NCBI GenBank assembly: GCA_018000835.1
Contig: JAGNJD010000008.1
Coordinates: 469-64,468 of the forward strand
Origin: Candidatus Goldiibacteriota bacterium
GTDB taxonomy: Bacteria; Oederibacteriota; PGYV01; DSYL01
DNA length: 64,000 nt
Direction: 5' to 3'
Below the pieces are notes generated by a model. It worked only from the letters and a program-made list of their open reading frames with translations, did no database searches and was not told where the DNA came from. Of this stretch, positions 43,522 through 52,218 are shown in pieces. Position 1 is the first letter of the stretch. Every line of letters begins with the position of its first letter. Position numbers and translations under genes: made by a program.

Positions 43522-44085
43522 TTACGCGTCTTTAAACCTGCCTGCTGCTTTTTCATAACCATACGTTATCCAGTTATAAACAAAATCCTTTATAACTGGA
43601 AATTTTTTTAAAAGAATTTCTTCTTCTTCTTTCGTAAATTTGTCAAGAACGTAATCAGTTTCCATTCCTTTTTCTTCCGGCTTTCCTATGCCTATTCTTA
43701 TCCTGCAGAAATTATTGTCGCCGAGTTCATCAGTTATAGATTTTATTCCCTTATGCCCCGCATCGCCGCCGCCTTTTTTTATTTTTATCTTTGCAAACGG
43801 AAGATCAATGTCGTCATGGATTATAAGAACGTCTGAAACGGATATGTTATGTTTTTTCACAAAAAAGTAAACTGCTTTCCCGGAAAGGTTCATATAAGTT
43901 GATGGTTTTAAAAACAGGACTTTTTCATTATTTATGTTTTTTTTGAAAAAAACCGACAATTTATTTTTTTCACGGGATTTTATGTTTAAATTGTCAGAAA
44001 AACAATCAAGAAAAATAAAACCTGCGTTGTGCCTTGTTTTATCATATTCTTTTCCCTTATTACCAAGGCCTGCTATGAGTTTCAT
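43522..44085 (-). CDS. pth: Peptidyl-tRNA hydrolase
   Basis: This releases peptides from prematurely dropped peptidyl-tRNA. The 187 residues show GLGNKGKEYDKTRHNAGF near 6-23 with the catalytic His20, KPSTYMNLSG near 61-70, IIHDDIDLPFAKIKIKKGG near 88-106 and GHKGIKSI near 110-117. All catalytic and binding residues (Asn, His, Asp) look present. It sits between rplY and comEA. The rplY-pth order is common in bacteria. Confidence 0.96.
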   Translation of the reverse strand: MKLIAGLGNKGKEYDKTRHNAGFIFLDCFSDNLNIKSREKNKLSVFFKKNINNEKVLFLKPSTYMNLSGKAVYFFVKKHNISVSDVLIIHDDIDLPFAKIKIKKGGGDAGHKGIKSITDELGDNNFCRIRIGIGKPEEKGMETDYVLDKFTKEEEEILLKKFPVIKDFVYNWITYGYEKAAGRFKDA

Positions 44086-44103
44086 TTAAACTTTCACTAA
44101 AAA

Positions 44104-44811
44104 TTACTTCTTTTCTTCTTTCTTTGCCGGTTCTTTTCCCTGTGCAGCTTCTTCTGTAACTTCTTCTTCTTTTCTTTCTTTCCTTATTAACTCAGGCTGT
44201 GCCGTCTCAGGCGCTACTGCTGCAGCTGCTTCTTCCGGTTTTACTTCTTCTACCTTGTGAGTTACTACTGCAAACAGCACTTTATTTTTATCATCCACCA
44301 CTTCCACGCCATCAGGTAATTTAACGTCGCCTATGGCTAAACTGTGCCCGATTTTTAATGCTGAAATGTCAACTTCTATTTTTGACGGCAGGTCCTTTGG
44401 CAGACATCTTAATTCAAGTTCTCTTAAACTATGTTCCAGGATGCCGCCCATTTTTACGCCTTCTGCAGTTCCAGTTGCAAATACAGGAACGCGGAAAATT
44501 GCTTTTTCATTTTCGGAAATCTGATGAAAATCAGCATGTATTATTTCGTCTGTTTTCGGGTCTCTTTGAACTTCTTTTATTACGACGGTTTTTTCTTCTT
44601 CTTTATCTTTTTCCTTTAACTTTAACGTAATAAGTAACGCACCTTCTTCAAGCGTCTTAACCGTCTTTTCAATGTCTTTTACTTTTATTTCTATTGGCAT
44701 TGATTTTGTCTGCTTTCCGTAAACAATTGCAGGAATTTTTCCTGTTTTTCTGAATTTTTTTGCTTCAACTTTTTTGTCTCTTAAAGTTGCTTCTAATTCA
44801 ACGCGATTCAT
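44104..44811 (-). CDS. rplY: 50S ribosomal protein L25/CTC family
   Basis: This binds 5S rRNA. The 235 residues have the L25 domain (about 1-90; ELEATLRDKK, KFRKTGKIPAIVYG, IHADFHQI) and the TL5/CTC C-terminal domain (about 95-185; GGILEHSLRELELRCLPKDL, VDISALKIGHSL). A Glu/Ala/Lys-rich tail of about 40 residues follows. The ATG at 44811 has a perfect AGGAGG at 44819-44824; a longer frame upstream is less likely. It is located between prs and pth, a classic arrangement. Confidence 0.95.
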   Translation of the reverse strand: MNRVELEATLRDKKVEAKKFRKTGKIPAIVYGKQTKSMPIEIKVKDIEKTVKTLEEGALLITLKLKEKDKEEEKTVVIKEVQRDPKTDEIIHADFHQISENEKAIFRVPVFATGTAEGVKMGGILEHSLRELELRCLPKDLPSKIEVDISALKIGHSLAIGDVKLPDGVEVVDDKNKVLFAVVTHKVEEVKPEEAAAAVAPETAQPELIRKERKEEEVTEEAAQGKEPAKKEEKK

Positions 44812-44877
44812 TTTAAAACCTCCTGTAAATAGTATAACCAAAATTCAAACAAAATATTTTAGGTAAACATTTTTATA

Positions 44878-45804
44878 TCATTTAAACAATTGGCTTATGG
44901 TTCTTTCTTCATGAATTCTCTTTATTGCTTCTCCAAATAACCATCCCACGGACAGGACTTTTATTTTCTTAATCTGGCTTCTGTCATACTGCGGAATTGT
45001 ATCCGTTACGACTATTTCCTCTATCGGAGCATCCTGTATTTTTTGTATTGCATTGCCGGAAAAAAGTCCATGCGTCATGCAGGCATATATTTTTAAAGCA
45101 CCCTGCGATTTGACAAATTTTGCTGCCTGGGCAAGAGTGCCTCCGGTTGCGAGCATGTCATCCGGTATTAAAATATTTTTGCCTTTTACATCTCCTATTA
45201 AATGCATGGCTTCAACCGCTTCAGGTCCGCGCCTTTTTTTATCAACAACGACCAGCGGCGTGTTTAGTTTCTCCGCAAAATACCAGGCAAGTTTTATACC
45301 GCCTATGTCTGCTGTTGCAACGACGAGATTTTTTATTTTTTTGTTCTTAAAATAATCAATAAAAACAGGAGCTGCGAGCAAATGGTCAACTGGTATGTCA
45401 AAAAAACCCTGAATCTGTCCCGCATGCAAATCCATCGTTAAAATTCTGTCTGCGCCTGCCTGCGTTAAAAGATTTGCAACGAGTTTTGCCGTGATTGGTA
45501 CCCTTGGCTGGTCTTTTCTGTCCTGTCTTGCGTATCCAAAAAAAGGAATAACGGCAGTTATTCTTTTTGCAGATGCCCTGCGTAATGCATCTATCATAAT
45601 CAACAATTCCATAAGGTTGTCGTTAACTGGCGGGCACGTGGACTGTATGACAAATACGTCTTTCCCGCGCACGTTGTCGTTTATTTTAACACTAATTTCA
45701 CCTTCCGGAAATTTATCAACAATGGCATCACCGAGTTTAATTCCTATCTCTTTCGCTATTTTTTTTGAAAGATCAATATTTGAATTACCAGAAAAAAGTA
45801 TCAT
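44878..45804 (-). CDS. prs: Ribose-phosphate pyrophosphokinase
   Basis: This makes PRPP from ribose-5-phosphate and ATP for nucleotide and His/Trp synthesis. The 308 residues have the flexible-loop part PFFGYARQDRK near 87-97, the metal-binding MDLHAGQIQGFFDIPVD near 124-140, and the PRPP loop IPDDMLATGGT near 212-222. The length is standard. Its ATG overlaps the glmU stop (ATGA), giving the widespread glmU-prs-rplY-pth order. Confidence 0.97.
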   Translation of the reverse strand: MILFSGNSNIDLSKKIAKEIGIKLGDAIVDKFPEGEISVKINDNVRGKDVFVIQSTCPPVNDNLMELLIMIDALRRASAKRITAVIPFFGYARQDRKDQPRVPITAKLVANLLTQAGADRILTMDLHAGQIQGFFDIPVDHLLAAPVFIDYFKNKKIKNLVVATADIGGIKLAWYFAEKLNTPLVVVDKKRRGPEAVEAMHLIGDVKGKNILIPDDMLATGGTLAQAAKFVKSQGALKIYACMTHGLFSGNAIQKIQDAPIEEIVVTDTIPQYDRSQIKKIKVLSVGWLFGEAIKRIHEERTISQLFK

Positions 45805-47078
45805 TTTTTATTACTCCTTCTCAACGTCCAGTTCTTTTTATTAATCTGCCGCTGTCTTGCTATTGCAAGTGAAGCTGACGGAACGTTTTCGGTTATTACC
45901 GAGCCCGCTCCTATTACTGCGTTGTCTCCTATTTTGACAGGAGCAACGAAAACGACGTTACTTCCAACGTAAACATTTTTTCCTATATATGTTTTATTCT
46001 TTTTCCTGCCGTCATAATTTGCAGTGATCGTTCCTGCGCCAATGTTTGTGCCGCTTCCTATTGTAGCATCGCCTATGTAACTCAGATGAGAAACGTGAAC
46101 GTTATCTCCTATTTTTGATTTTTTTATTTCAACGTAATTTCCAATTTTACAATTTCCGCCAATAACCGTATCAGATCTGATGTGAGTAAAAGGCCCGATA
46201 TTACAAAAAGGGCCTATTCTTGCAGGCCCTTTAATTATAGTAAACGGTTCAATAACCGTGTCTTTTCCTATTATGACGTTATCTTCAATAAATACTGTAT
46301 TAACATCCTTTATAGTTATACCATTTTTTAAATGCTTTTCAAGAATTTTTTTATTATTAATTGCCGCTGCCTCTGTAAGCTGCTGTCTGTCATTTATTCC
46401 TTTCATTTCCAACTCATCAACAAAAAATGGCTTTAAAATTTTCCCGGATTTAACCATTATGTCAACTAAATCAGTTAAATAATATTCGCCTTTTTTTGCG
46501 TTTCTTTTGATTTTAAAGATGTTTTCCGTCAAATCCTGTTTTTTAAAAAAATACAATCCGCCGTTTATTACGTCGATCTTCTTTTCCTCCGGAGTTGCGT
46601 CTTTTTCTTCTATTATGCTGGCGACGTTGCCGTCGTCATTTATTTTGATTCTGCCGTATCCAGAGGGATTTTTAACTTTTGAAACAGCAATTATACCATC
46701 ACATGCATATTTTGTAAACATATTTATTATATGCTTTAAGGTTTCAGGCGAAATCATGGGAACGTCGCCGTTTAATATCAAAATATAAGGATTTAACGCA
46801 ATTCCAGATTTTAATGCGGTGGAAACTGCATGTCCTGTCCCAAGAAGGTTCTTCTGCCTTATGATTTTTATGTTTTTATATTTACTTTTAACAAAATTCG
46901 TTACTTTATGAAAATTACTGCCTGCTACTATTACTATATCTTTTATGTCTGCTTTGATGACCGAATCAAGCACATAAGAAATCATCTCTTTACCGGATAT
47001 CTGATGCAATACCTTTGGAAAACAGGACTTCATTCTTGTGCCTTTTCCTGCTGCAAGTATTATTGCAGTAATTTTCAT
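45801..47078 (-). CDS. glmU: Bifunctional GlmU (GlcNAc-1-P uridylyltransferase / GlcN-1-P acetyltransferase)
   Basis: This makes UDP-GlcNAc for peptidoglycan and lipopolysaccharide. The N-terminal Rossmann part has LAAGKGTRMKS near 7-17, GTGHAVSTAL and LNGDVPMI near 96. The C-terminal left-handed beta-helix (about 225-425) shows hexapeptide repeats such as IGNYVEIKKSKIGDNVHVSHLSYIG, and GAGTITANYDG with the acetyl-CoA site residues. The 425 residues are slightly short compared with about 450. The ATG at 47078 is preceded by GGAGA; a longer upstream frame exists but would precede the family start. Confidence 0.96.
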   Translation of the reverse strand: MKITAIILAAGKGTRMKSCFPKVLHQISGKEMISYVLDSVIKADIKDIVIVAGSNFHKVTNFVKSKYKNIKIIRQKNLLGTGHAVSTALKSGIALNPYILILNGDVPMISPETLKHIINMFTKYACDGIIAVSKVKNPSGYGRIKINDDGNVASIIEEKDATPEEKKIDVINGGLYFFKKQDLTENIFKIKRNAKKGEYYLTDLVDIMVKSGKILKPFFVDELEMKGINDRQQLTEAAAINNKKILEKHLKNGITIKDVNTVFIEDNVIIGKDTVIEPFTIIKGPARIGPFCNIGPFTHIRSDTVIGGNCKIGNYVEIKKSKIGDNVHVSHLSYIGDATIGSGTNIGAGTITANYDGRKKNKTYIGKNVYVGSNVVFVAPVKIGDNAVIGAGSVITENVPSASLAIARQRQINKKNWTLRRSNKK

Positions 47079-47320
47079 GGTTTCTCCGCATGTTAAATTA
47101 TTCATTGCAGTCCGTAAAATTACCGGAATACTACAAATGTAAAATACCAATGGCAAGTGCAATATAATTACATAGTCATTTACCGTCTAAAAATATTTCT
47201 TTTCTATTTTCTCCTGTTTAATATCTTATAGGAACAATTCCAATTTTTCATTATCAATACTTTTTATGATTCATGTCTACATAACTACCATAAATTCCAA
47301 TAATTATCCGTTAAGCAACG

Positions 47321-47566
47321 TTATTCGTGGCTATGATTATTTGGACATTCTTCTGCTTTGCTGCAAGTTTCACACTCGGATGGCGGCACATCGGCTGAAT
47401 GGTCTTTTCTGCTGGTAGATTTCATTATAAAGCCCGCAGTATTTGTTACCATTCTTCTGATATTATTACCTTTGCATTTGGGGCAAACTTTATAGGCACC
47501 GTCAAGTATTGACTGCTTTGCTTCAAATTCACCGCAATTCTCACATTTATAAACGTAAGTTGGCAT
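47321..47566 (-). CDS. FmdB-family zinc-ribbon protein
   Basis: The 81-residue protein has the FmdB start MPTYVYKCENCGEFEAKQS with CxxC (Cys8, Cys11), then VCPKCKGNNIRRM giving the second CxxC of a zinc ribbon. A second Cys/His-rich tail (CETCSKAEECPNNHSHE) may bind another metal. Members are putative regulators with unproven roles. A strong AAGGAAGGAG site precedes the start. It begins a separate minus-strand gene about 240 bp downstream of glmU's start; that gap shows no feature. Confidence 0.88.
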   Translation of the reverse strand: MPTYVYKCENCGEFEAKQSILDGAYKVCPKCKGNNIRRMVTNTAGFIMKSTSRKDHSADVPPSECETCSKAEECPNNHSHE

Positions 47567-47610
47567 AAAAAACTCCTTCCTTTTTATGATTTTCCGTTTT
47601 CCACGGTTTT

Positions 47611-47769
47611 TTATTTATGCTCATACTCCCTGCACTCTTTTGCATTGGGTCGTTCCGGATTTGAACAGGTATTTGGATGATTAAACCTGCACGTATCGCA
47701 TATGAATCCATTGTCCATTTTTATCAGAAATTTCAAAAAATTATTTTTTATCTGTTGAAATAAATCCAT
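47611..47769 (-). CDS. Small Cys-rich protein (52 residues)
   Basis: A short reading frame, MDLFQQIKNNFLKFLIK followed by a Cys-rich part with CDTC near 24-27, Cys near 35 and Cys near 46. The CxxC...C...C spacing looks like a small metal-binding knuckle. It begins with GGGTGA a few bases before the ATG and follows the OB-fold protein gene by 14 bp, so it is likely the last gene of that operon. I recognise no family; short cysteine-rich proteins of this look are often annotated as hypothetical. Codon use and Cys spacing support it as real. Confidence 0.6.
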   Translation of the reverse strand: MDLFQQIKNNFLKFLIKMDNGFICDTCRFNHPNTCSNPERPNAKECREYEHK

Positions 47770-47783
47770 AAATCACCCAATAG

Positions 47784-48248
47784 TCAGTTTTTGTCCGAAA
47801 TTAATATCTGGTCAGGCGTTTTTAATATTATTTCAGGCCTGTTCTGATATTCTTTTATTCTTCCTTCCACCTTTATCCTTTTACCCAGATAATATTTCTC
47901 GGGTTTTTCAGGGAATTTTTTGTAATCAGAAGCAAATATCACCAGAGTAAGATATCCTTTGTAATCTTTATGAAAATTCAAAAAACAAACTCTGCCGTTA
48001 TTATACGACGATACTATCTCTCCTTCGGTTTCAACGTATTCACCTATGTATTTATTTGCATCTTTCCAGTTTATTGATTTTTTGTCTTTTGTCTTAAAAT
48101 CTTTATTTATAGTATTCGTCTGCATTACCTGCGGACTACCACTGTTTTTTACATTTTTTAATTCATCTATAATCAATATTTTTGTAAAAAAAAGAATGAT
48201 TACTATTGCAATAGTAACTGTAATTGTCTTTTTATAGAAATCCTTCAT
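47784..48248 (-). CDS. Membrane-anchored OB-fold protein
   Basis: The 154-residue protein has an N-terminal membrane anchor (about 8-26), a Lys/Asn-rich spacer, and an OB-fold domain (about 65-150; WKDANKYIGEYVETEGEIV, YKGYLTLVIFASDYKKFP, YLGKRIKVEGRIKEYQNRPEI). Such domains are common as single-strand nucleic-acid or ligand binders outside the membrane. The ATG overlaps the stop of the nuclease gene (TAATG). Extracytoplasmic processing of DNA together with that nuclease is plausible but not proven. Confidence 0.78.
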   Translation of the reverse strand: MKDFYKKTITVTIAIVIILFFTKILIIDELKNVKNSGSPQVMQTNTINKDFKTKDKKSINWKDANKYIGEYVETEGEIVSSYNNGRVCFLNFHKDYKGYLTLVIFASDYKKFPEKPEKYYLGKRIKVEGRIKEYQNRPEIILKTPDQILISDKN

Positions 48249-48754
48249 TATCTTTCCTTCCATATTCCTTTTTTAAATTGCCTTGCAACGCTCTCCAGTA
48301 TTAAAAATTCCTTCGTTTTGGAACACTCTTTATTTGTGTAAACGTATGCATAACCTGATTTTACCATCTCTGCATTTATCAGACAACCATTTAAATATAC
48401 ATAAGCAAGCAGCCTGTTATATACGTCATATGTTTCTTCGGTATTGTATGTAAGTTTTATTTTCCTGAATTCTATTTTTTGTCTGAGATATTTTTTTGCT
48501 TCATCGCCAAATTTCTGAACAGGATAATCAGGATGGTTCGTTTCAGGAGCGTCTATGCCAAGCAATCTTACCACCTGATTATTTTTGTCAATTATGATCG
48601 TGTCACCGTCTATTACTTTTGTTACGGTTGCTTCAAAACTTTTCCATCTGGATTTTTCAATAATGAATTTGATAAAAAAATTACCGGCTATTAGTAAAAT
48701 TATTATGACGGCAACGATAAATACGGTTTTTAAATAAAAATTTATTTTTTTCAA
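48248..48754 (-). CDS. Membrane-anchored thermonuclease (SNase family)
   Basis: The 168-residue protein has an N-terminal membrane anchor or signal (about 8-30) and a staphylococcal-nuclease fold. VIDGDTIII supplies the catalytic Asp near 48, RLLGIDAPET near 63-72 supplies Arg and Asp, and YDVYNRLLAYVYL near 108-120 carries the second Arg. These residues look complete, so it should cut DNA or RNA with calcium outside the cytoplasm. The start is a TTG at 48754 with GAGAGG just ahead. It follows the XerC/D gene with a 1-bp gap and is coupled to the OB-fold gene downstream. Confidence 0.88.
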   Translation of the reverse strand: MKKINFYLKTVFIVAVIIILLIAGNFFIKFIIEKSRWKSFEATVTKVIDGDTIIIDKNNQVVRLLGIDAPETNHPDYPVQKFGDEAKKYLRQKIEFRKIKLTYNTEETYDVYNRLLAYVYLNGCLINAEMVKSGYAYVYTNKECSKTKEFLILESVARQFKKGIWKER

Positions 48755-48755
48755 T

Positions 48756-49649
48756 TTATCCTCTCGGGTGAAACTGTTTATGTATTTTTTTTAACCTTGA
48801 TTTGTCCACATGGGTGTAAATCTGGGTTGTTGAAATATCGCTATGTCCGAGCATTTCCTGGACGCTGCGCAGGTCTGCTCCTCCGGCAAGAAGATGCGTT
48901 GCAAAACTATGCCTGAATATATGCGGATAAACGTCTTTTGAAATGCCGGTTTGTTTTGCATAATTTTTTACCAGTTTCCATATACCCATTCTCGTAAATT
49001 TGGTCCCGCGTCTTGTCAGAAACAAGTATTGACTAAAACCTTTTTTTACAAACGTGCCCCTGACGTCAAGATAATTTGATACGGCATCAGTCAGAAAATC
49101 TCCTATTGGAACTATCCTTTCTTTTGACCCCTTGCCAAAGCAACGGACAACTTTTTCATCAAGATTCAGGTCCGTTAATTCAAGATTTATAAGTTCAGAA
49201 ACTCTTACACCTGCTCCATAAAGCAATTCAAAAATGGCCCTGTCCCTTATCCCTTCTTTTGTAGCAGGGTCAGGAGCGTTTATTAATTTTTCAATATCTT
49301 CCTTTGATAAAACCTCAGGAATCTTTTTGTGGGTTTTAAAGGCATCCATATTTTCAAACGGACTTTTTAAAATTTTTTTCTCTCTGACAAGAAAAATATA
49401 AAAATTTCTTATGCTTACGAGAGCTCTTGCAATTGATGGTTCAGAATATTTTTTTGCTTTCATAAAAAAAATAAAATCTATCAGTTCGTCCTCTTCTACC
49501 CTGGATATCCTGTTCGTTTTTATAAAATCAATAAATATTTTCAAATCATTTTTATATGCAATGATTGAATTATCGGCAAGCCCTTTTTCAAAAGTAAGAA
49601 AATTTACGTATTTTTCAACGTTTTCATCAATCAGTTCAGCATCCGTCAT
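48756..49649 (-). CDS. Tyrosine recombinase XerC/XerD
   Basis: This resolves chromosome dimers at dif. The 297 residues have the SAM-like core-binding domain (about 10-95) and the catalytic domain. Arg in GAGVRVSEL near 153, Lys in GKGSKERIVP near 178, HIFRHSFATHLL near 243-254, GHSDISTTQIYTHV near 266-279 with the Tyr nucleophile. All six catalytic residues are visible. Length and the absence of phage or integron genes around it argue for the housekeeping XerC/D rather than a phage integrase. Whether it is XerC or XerD is not decided. Confidence 0.93.
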   Translation of the reverse strand: MTDAELIDENVEKYVNFLTFEKGLADNSIIAYKNDLKIFIDFIKTNRISRVEEDELIDFIFFMKAKKYSEPSIARALVSIRNFYIFLVREKKILKSPFENMDAFKTHKKIPEVLSKEDIEKLINAPDPATKEGIRDRAIFELLYGAGVRVSELINLELTDLNLDEKVVRCFGKGSKERIVPIGDFLTDAVSNYLDVRGTFVKKGFSQYLFLTRRGTKFTRMGIWKLVKNYAKQTGISKDVYPHIFRHSFATHLLAGGADLRSVQEMLGHSDISTTQIYTHVDKSRLKKIHKQFHPRG

Positions 49650-49661
49650 ATTTTACCTTCA

Positions 49662-50198
49662 TTATATTTTTAACTTTTTAACGTATTGTTTCTCTTTTAT
49701 TTTACCGGGTTCGTCCATATTACCAAACCGTAATATCTTTTTACATTTTACGTTATTGACCGCAAAAAAACTTTTTATTTCGCTTTCCGCAGGTTTGAAA
49801 TATTTTCTTTTATCTGCTCCTGCGGTTAGTATAATATATCCGGTTTTAGGTCGTTTTTTTAAGAGGCCTTTTTTGTATTTTTCCCACTGCTGCTGATTTC
49901 TGTCAATAAAATTTTTAAACTGCCCGGGAACACCCGTAAAATATATCGGGGAAGCAACGATTATTATTTTTGCCTCGTTTACAAAATTCATTATTTTCTC
50001 AAAATCGTCTTTTATGCAACATTTAAAATTTCTGCCGCAATTAAAACATGCTCTGCATGGTTTTATGTTAAAATCATTAACATTTATTATCGCCGGAGAC
50101 ATTGAGTTTATTTTTTCAGACAGTTTAATGGCAGCAAAAGCAGAATTTGATTTCTTTCTCGGGCTTGATATTATTATCAAAACTTCATTTTTTTTCAT
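49662..50198 (-). CDS. Flavodoxin-like NAD(P)H-dependent oxidoreductase
   Basis: The 178-residue protein follows the FMN reductase/flavodoxin-fold family: IIISSPRKKSNSA near 8-20 (FMN phosphate loop), a Cys-rich CRACFNCGRNFKCCIKDDF near 48-66, and ASPIYFTGVPGQFKNFIDR near 84-102. The Cys-x-x-C motif is common in iron-sulfur flavoprotein relatives. It may be an iron-sulfur flavoprotein or a quinone reductase. The ATG at 50198 overlaps the debranching-enzyme gene by 14 bp. Confidence 0.87.
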   Translation of the reverse strand: MKKNEVLIIISSPRKKSNSAFAAIKLSEKINSMSPAIINVNDFNIKPCRACFNCGRNFKCCIKDDFEKIMNFVNEAKIIIVASPIYFTGVPGQFKNFIDRNQQQWEKYKKGLLKKRPKTGYIILTAGADKRKYFKPAESEIKSFFAVNNVKCKKILRFGNMDEPGKIKEKQYVKKLKI

Positions 50199-52212
50199 TA
50201 TCCAACAGATAATCCTCAAAATATGAGCGAATTATTTCAGCAACTGCCAGTGCATGAGAAACCCTGCCTCGTGCATTATACGGTGAATTTCCGTCAAACA
50301 TTTCGGAAATTGTGCCGATACCAGCATTTTTTGTATGTTCAAAAAATGGTTCATAAACCGTCTCAACAAAAGATAAAATTTCTTTTGTTTTACCATACGT
50401 CCTTAAATAAGCCGTAACAAAAGGCCCTATAAGCCATGCCCATACAGTTCCCTGGTGCATTGCCCTGCTTTGAGAACCTGGGTCACCCGAGCAAGTTGGT
50501 TTATATGACGTTGACATGTAAGACAAAGTCCTTAATCCAAAAGAAGTATATAAATCTTTAATGACGGTATTTATCATTTTCTGCTTTTTCTCGGTATCTG
50601 AAATCAGTTCAAATGGCAGGCTGATTGCAAAAAGCTGATTTGGTCTTATTGAATCGTCCTTAAAATTTTCGTCAATGTAATCATATAAATATCCGCCATC
50701 TTCATACCAGAATTTTTCATTAAAGCTCTTGTATATCCTTTCCGCAAATTCTTTATAACCCTTTGCCATATCTTTTAAATTGTTCTTTTCACAAATATGC
50801 TGCATTATTCTTATTGCATTATACCAGAGAGCATTGATTTCAACTACTTTGCCAATTCTCGGCGTGATTGGAACACCGTTTAACATGGCATCCATCCATG
50901 TTAAAGCCATACCGGGTCCACCTGCATAAATCAAATCATCCTCGTCTTTATAAATTTTATAATCCGTTCCTTCAGAATATTTTTGTATGATAAACGTCAG
51001 TCTTTCAAAAATTTCACCACCCTTTGAAACAAATTTATAATCGTTTGTATACATTAAATATTTATACAAAGCATAAAAATACCATAAAGTCGTATCGGCA
51101 GATGCATATTTCATATCTTTTCCACTAACGGTCATGCTTAATGGAATTATTCCGTTTTTTTCAAATTGAATGGTGTTTTTTAAAAACTTCTTTGCAGTAT
51201 CAAATTTTTTAGGAACCAGCAGCAAGCCCGGAAGTGCAGCAAGCGCATCTCTGAACCATACCCGGAAATGCCATTGATATCCTGCAAGTATGACCGGATT
51301 GTCTTCCCTGTCTGTCATTTCAAATGAATCTGCAGTTTCAATTAATTGTCTGATATTTGTCCTGTAATCCTCGTCATCAACACATGCGCCAATGTCAATA
51401 CAGGTCTCTTTTATTTTTGAAAACTGTTTATAAAATTCTTTTTCTAATCCATTAATGTCCAGATTAGAAAATTTTTCAGTGGAGTAAACAATCGTTTTTG
51501 GATTATTATACTCCAAGTCAAATTTAATCGTTCCTATGTTGTACAAATCTTCCAGAGCATCATAACCTCCCTGATATTCGCGCAGATAGAAAAAATCCCT
51601 ATACCAGTATCCGTTTTTATTTATTTCAGCGCCTTCCGATAAATATATGTATGCGGGCGGAAAATTCATGTATGCCATTATTTCAATCTGGGAATTTTTT
51701 TCCACTTTTAAGGAAGGTGAAAAACCTGGTATTTCCTTTAATAATGTCTCTGCTTCTCTGAATGCAATGAACGGCTTTACGGATAATTTTAAATGACTGT
51801 CGGGAGTTAAAATTTCATAAGTTACAACGAGGGTATTTGAATCTTTCATCAAAAAAATTTTTTTCCTTAATCTGACGTTGTCTATCAGATACAAAAAAAC
51901 AGCCGTGTCGTCCTTTAAAGTAAAATTTTCAAGATATTTGTAGCCTTCCGGACTAACTATGTTATTTTTATAATTTTGCGTTGATATGCTGTAAATGTGG
52001 CCGGTTATGTCGACTTCTTCCTCACAGTTCGAAAATACCACTATTCTGCCGTCCGAATCATCAAATTTTGCAACAAGCAGCCCGTGATGCTTTCTTATGT
52101 TGGTTGAAATAATGGTAGAACTTGAATACGAACCCTTTCTATTCGTTATAATCCACTCTTTTTCTATTGCAAAATTAAAAATATTGCAAATGTGTCTGCC
52201 AAATGAAATCAT
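50185..52212 (-). CDS. Glycogen debranching enzyme (amylo-alpha-1,6-glucosidase type)
   Basis: This hydrolyses alpha-1,6 branches in glycogen or related glucans. The 675-residue protein has the N-terminal GDE domain (about 1-265; ITNRKGSYSSST, RKHHGLLVAKF) and an (alpha/alpha)6 catalytic domain with AGYQWHFRVWFRDALAALPG near 305-324, ADTTLWYFYALYKY near 366-379, RPNQLFAISLPF near 520-531, and GTVWAWLIGPF near 617. The length is typical. It lies between guaA (6 bp) and the flavoprotein gene. It links glucan turnover with the trehalose genes as a second carbon store; the two are about 45 kb apart. Confidence 0.93.
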   Translation of the reverse strand: MISFGRHICNIFNFAIEKEWIITNRKGSYSSSTIISTNIRKHHGLLVAKFDDSDGRIVVFSNCEEEVDITGHIYSISTQNYKNNIVSPEGYKYLENFTLKDDTAVFLYLIDNVRLRKKIFLMKDSNTLVVTYEILTPDSHLKLSVKPFIAFREAETLLKEIPGFSPSLKVEKNSQIEIMAYMNFPPAYIYLSEGAEINKNGYWYRDFFYLREYQGGYDALEDLYNIGTIKFDLEYNNPKTIVYSTEKFSNLDINGLEKEFYKQFSKIKETCIDIGACVDDEDYRTNIRQLIETADSFEMTDREDNPVILAGYQWHFRVWFRDALAALPGLLLVPKKFDTAKKFLKNTIQFEKNGIIPLSMTVSGKDMKYASADTTLWYFYALYKYLMYTNDYKFVSKGGEIFERLTFIIQKYSEGTDYKIYKDEDDLIYAGGPGMALTWMDAMLNGVPITPRIGKVVEINALWYNAIRIMQHICEKNNLKDMAKGYKEFAERIYKSFNEKFWYEDGGYLYDYIDENFKDDSIRPNQLFAISLPFELISDTEKKQKMINTVIKDLYTSFGLRTLSYMSTSYKPTCSGDPGSQSRAMHQGTVWAWLIGPFVTAYLRTYGKTKEILSFVETVYEPFFEHTKNAGIGTISEMFDGNSPYNARGRVSHALAVAEIIRSYFEDYLLDNEKK

Positions 52213-52218
52213 TTTTAT

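Noticed and set aside
46190-46240. Strong AGGCCC/GGGCCT hairpin as terminator or regulatory RNA
   Set aside because: It lies inside glmU, in codons for the beta-helix (GPARIGPFCNIGP); the symmetry follows from the repeated Gly-Pro codons.
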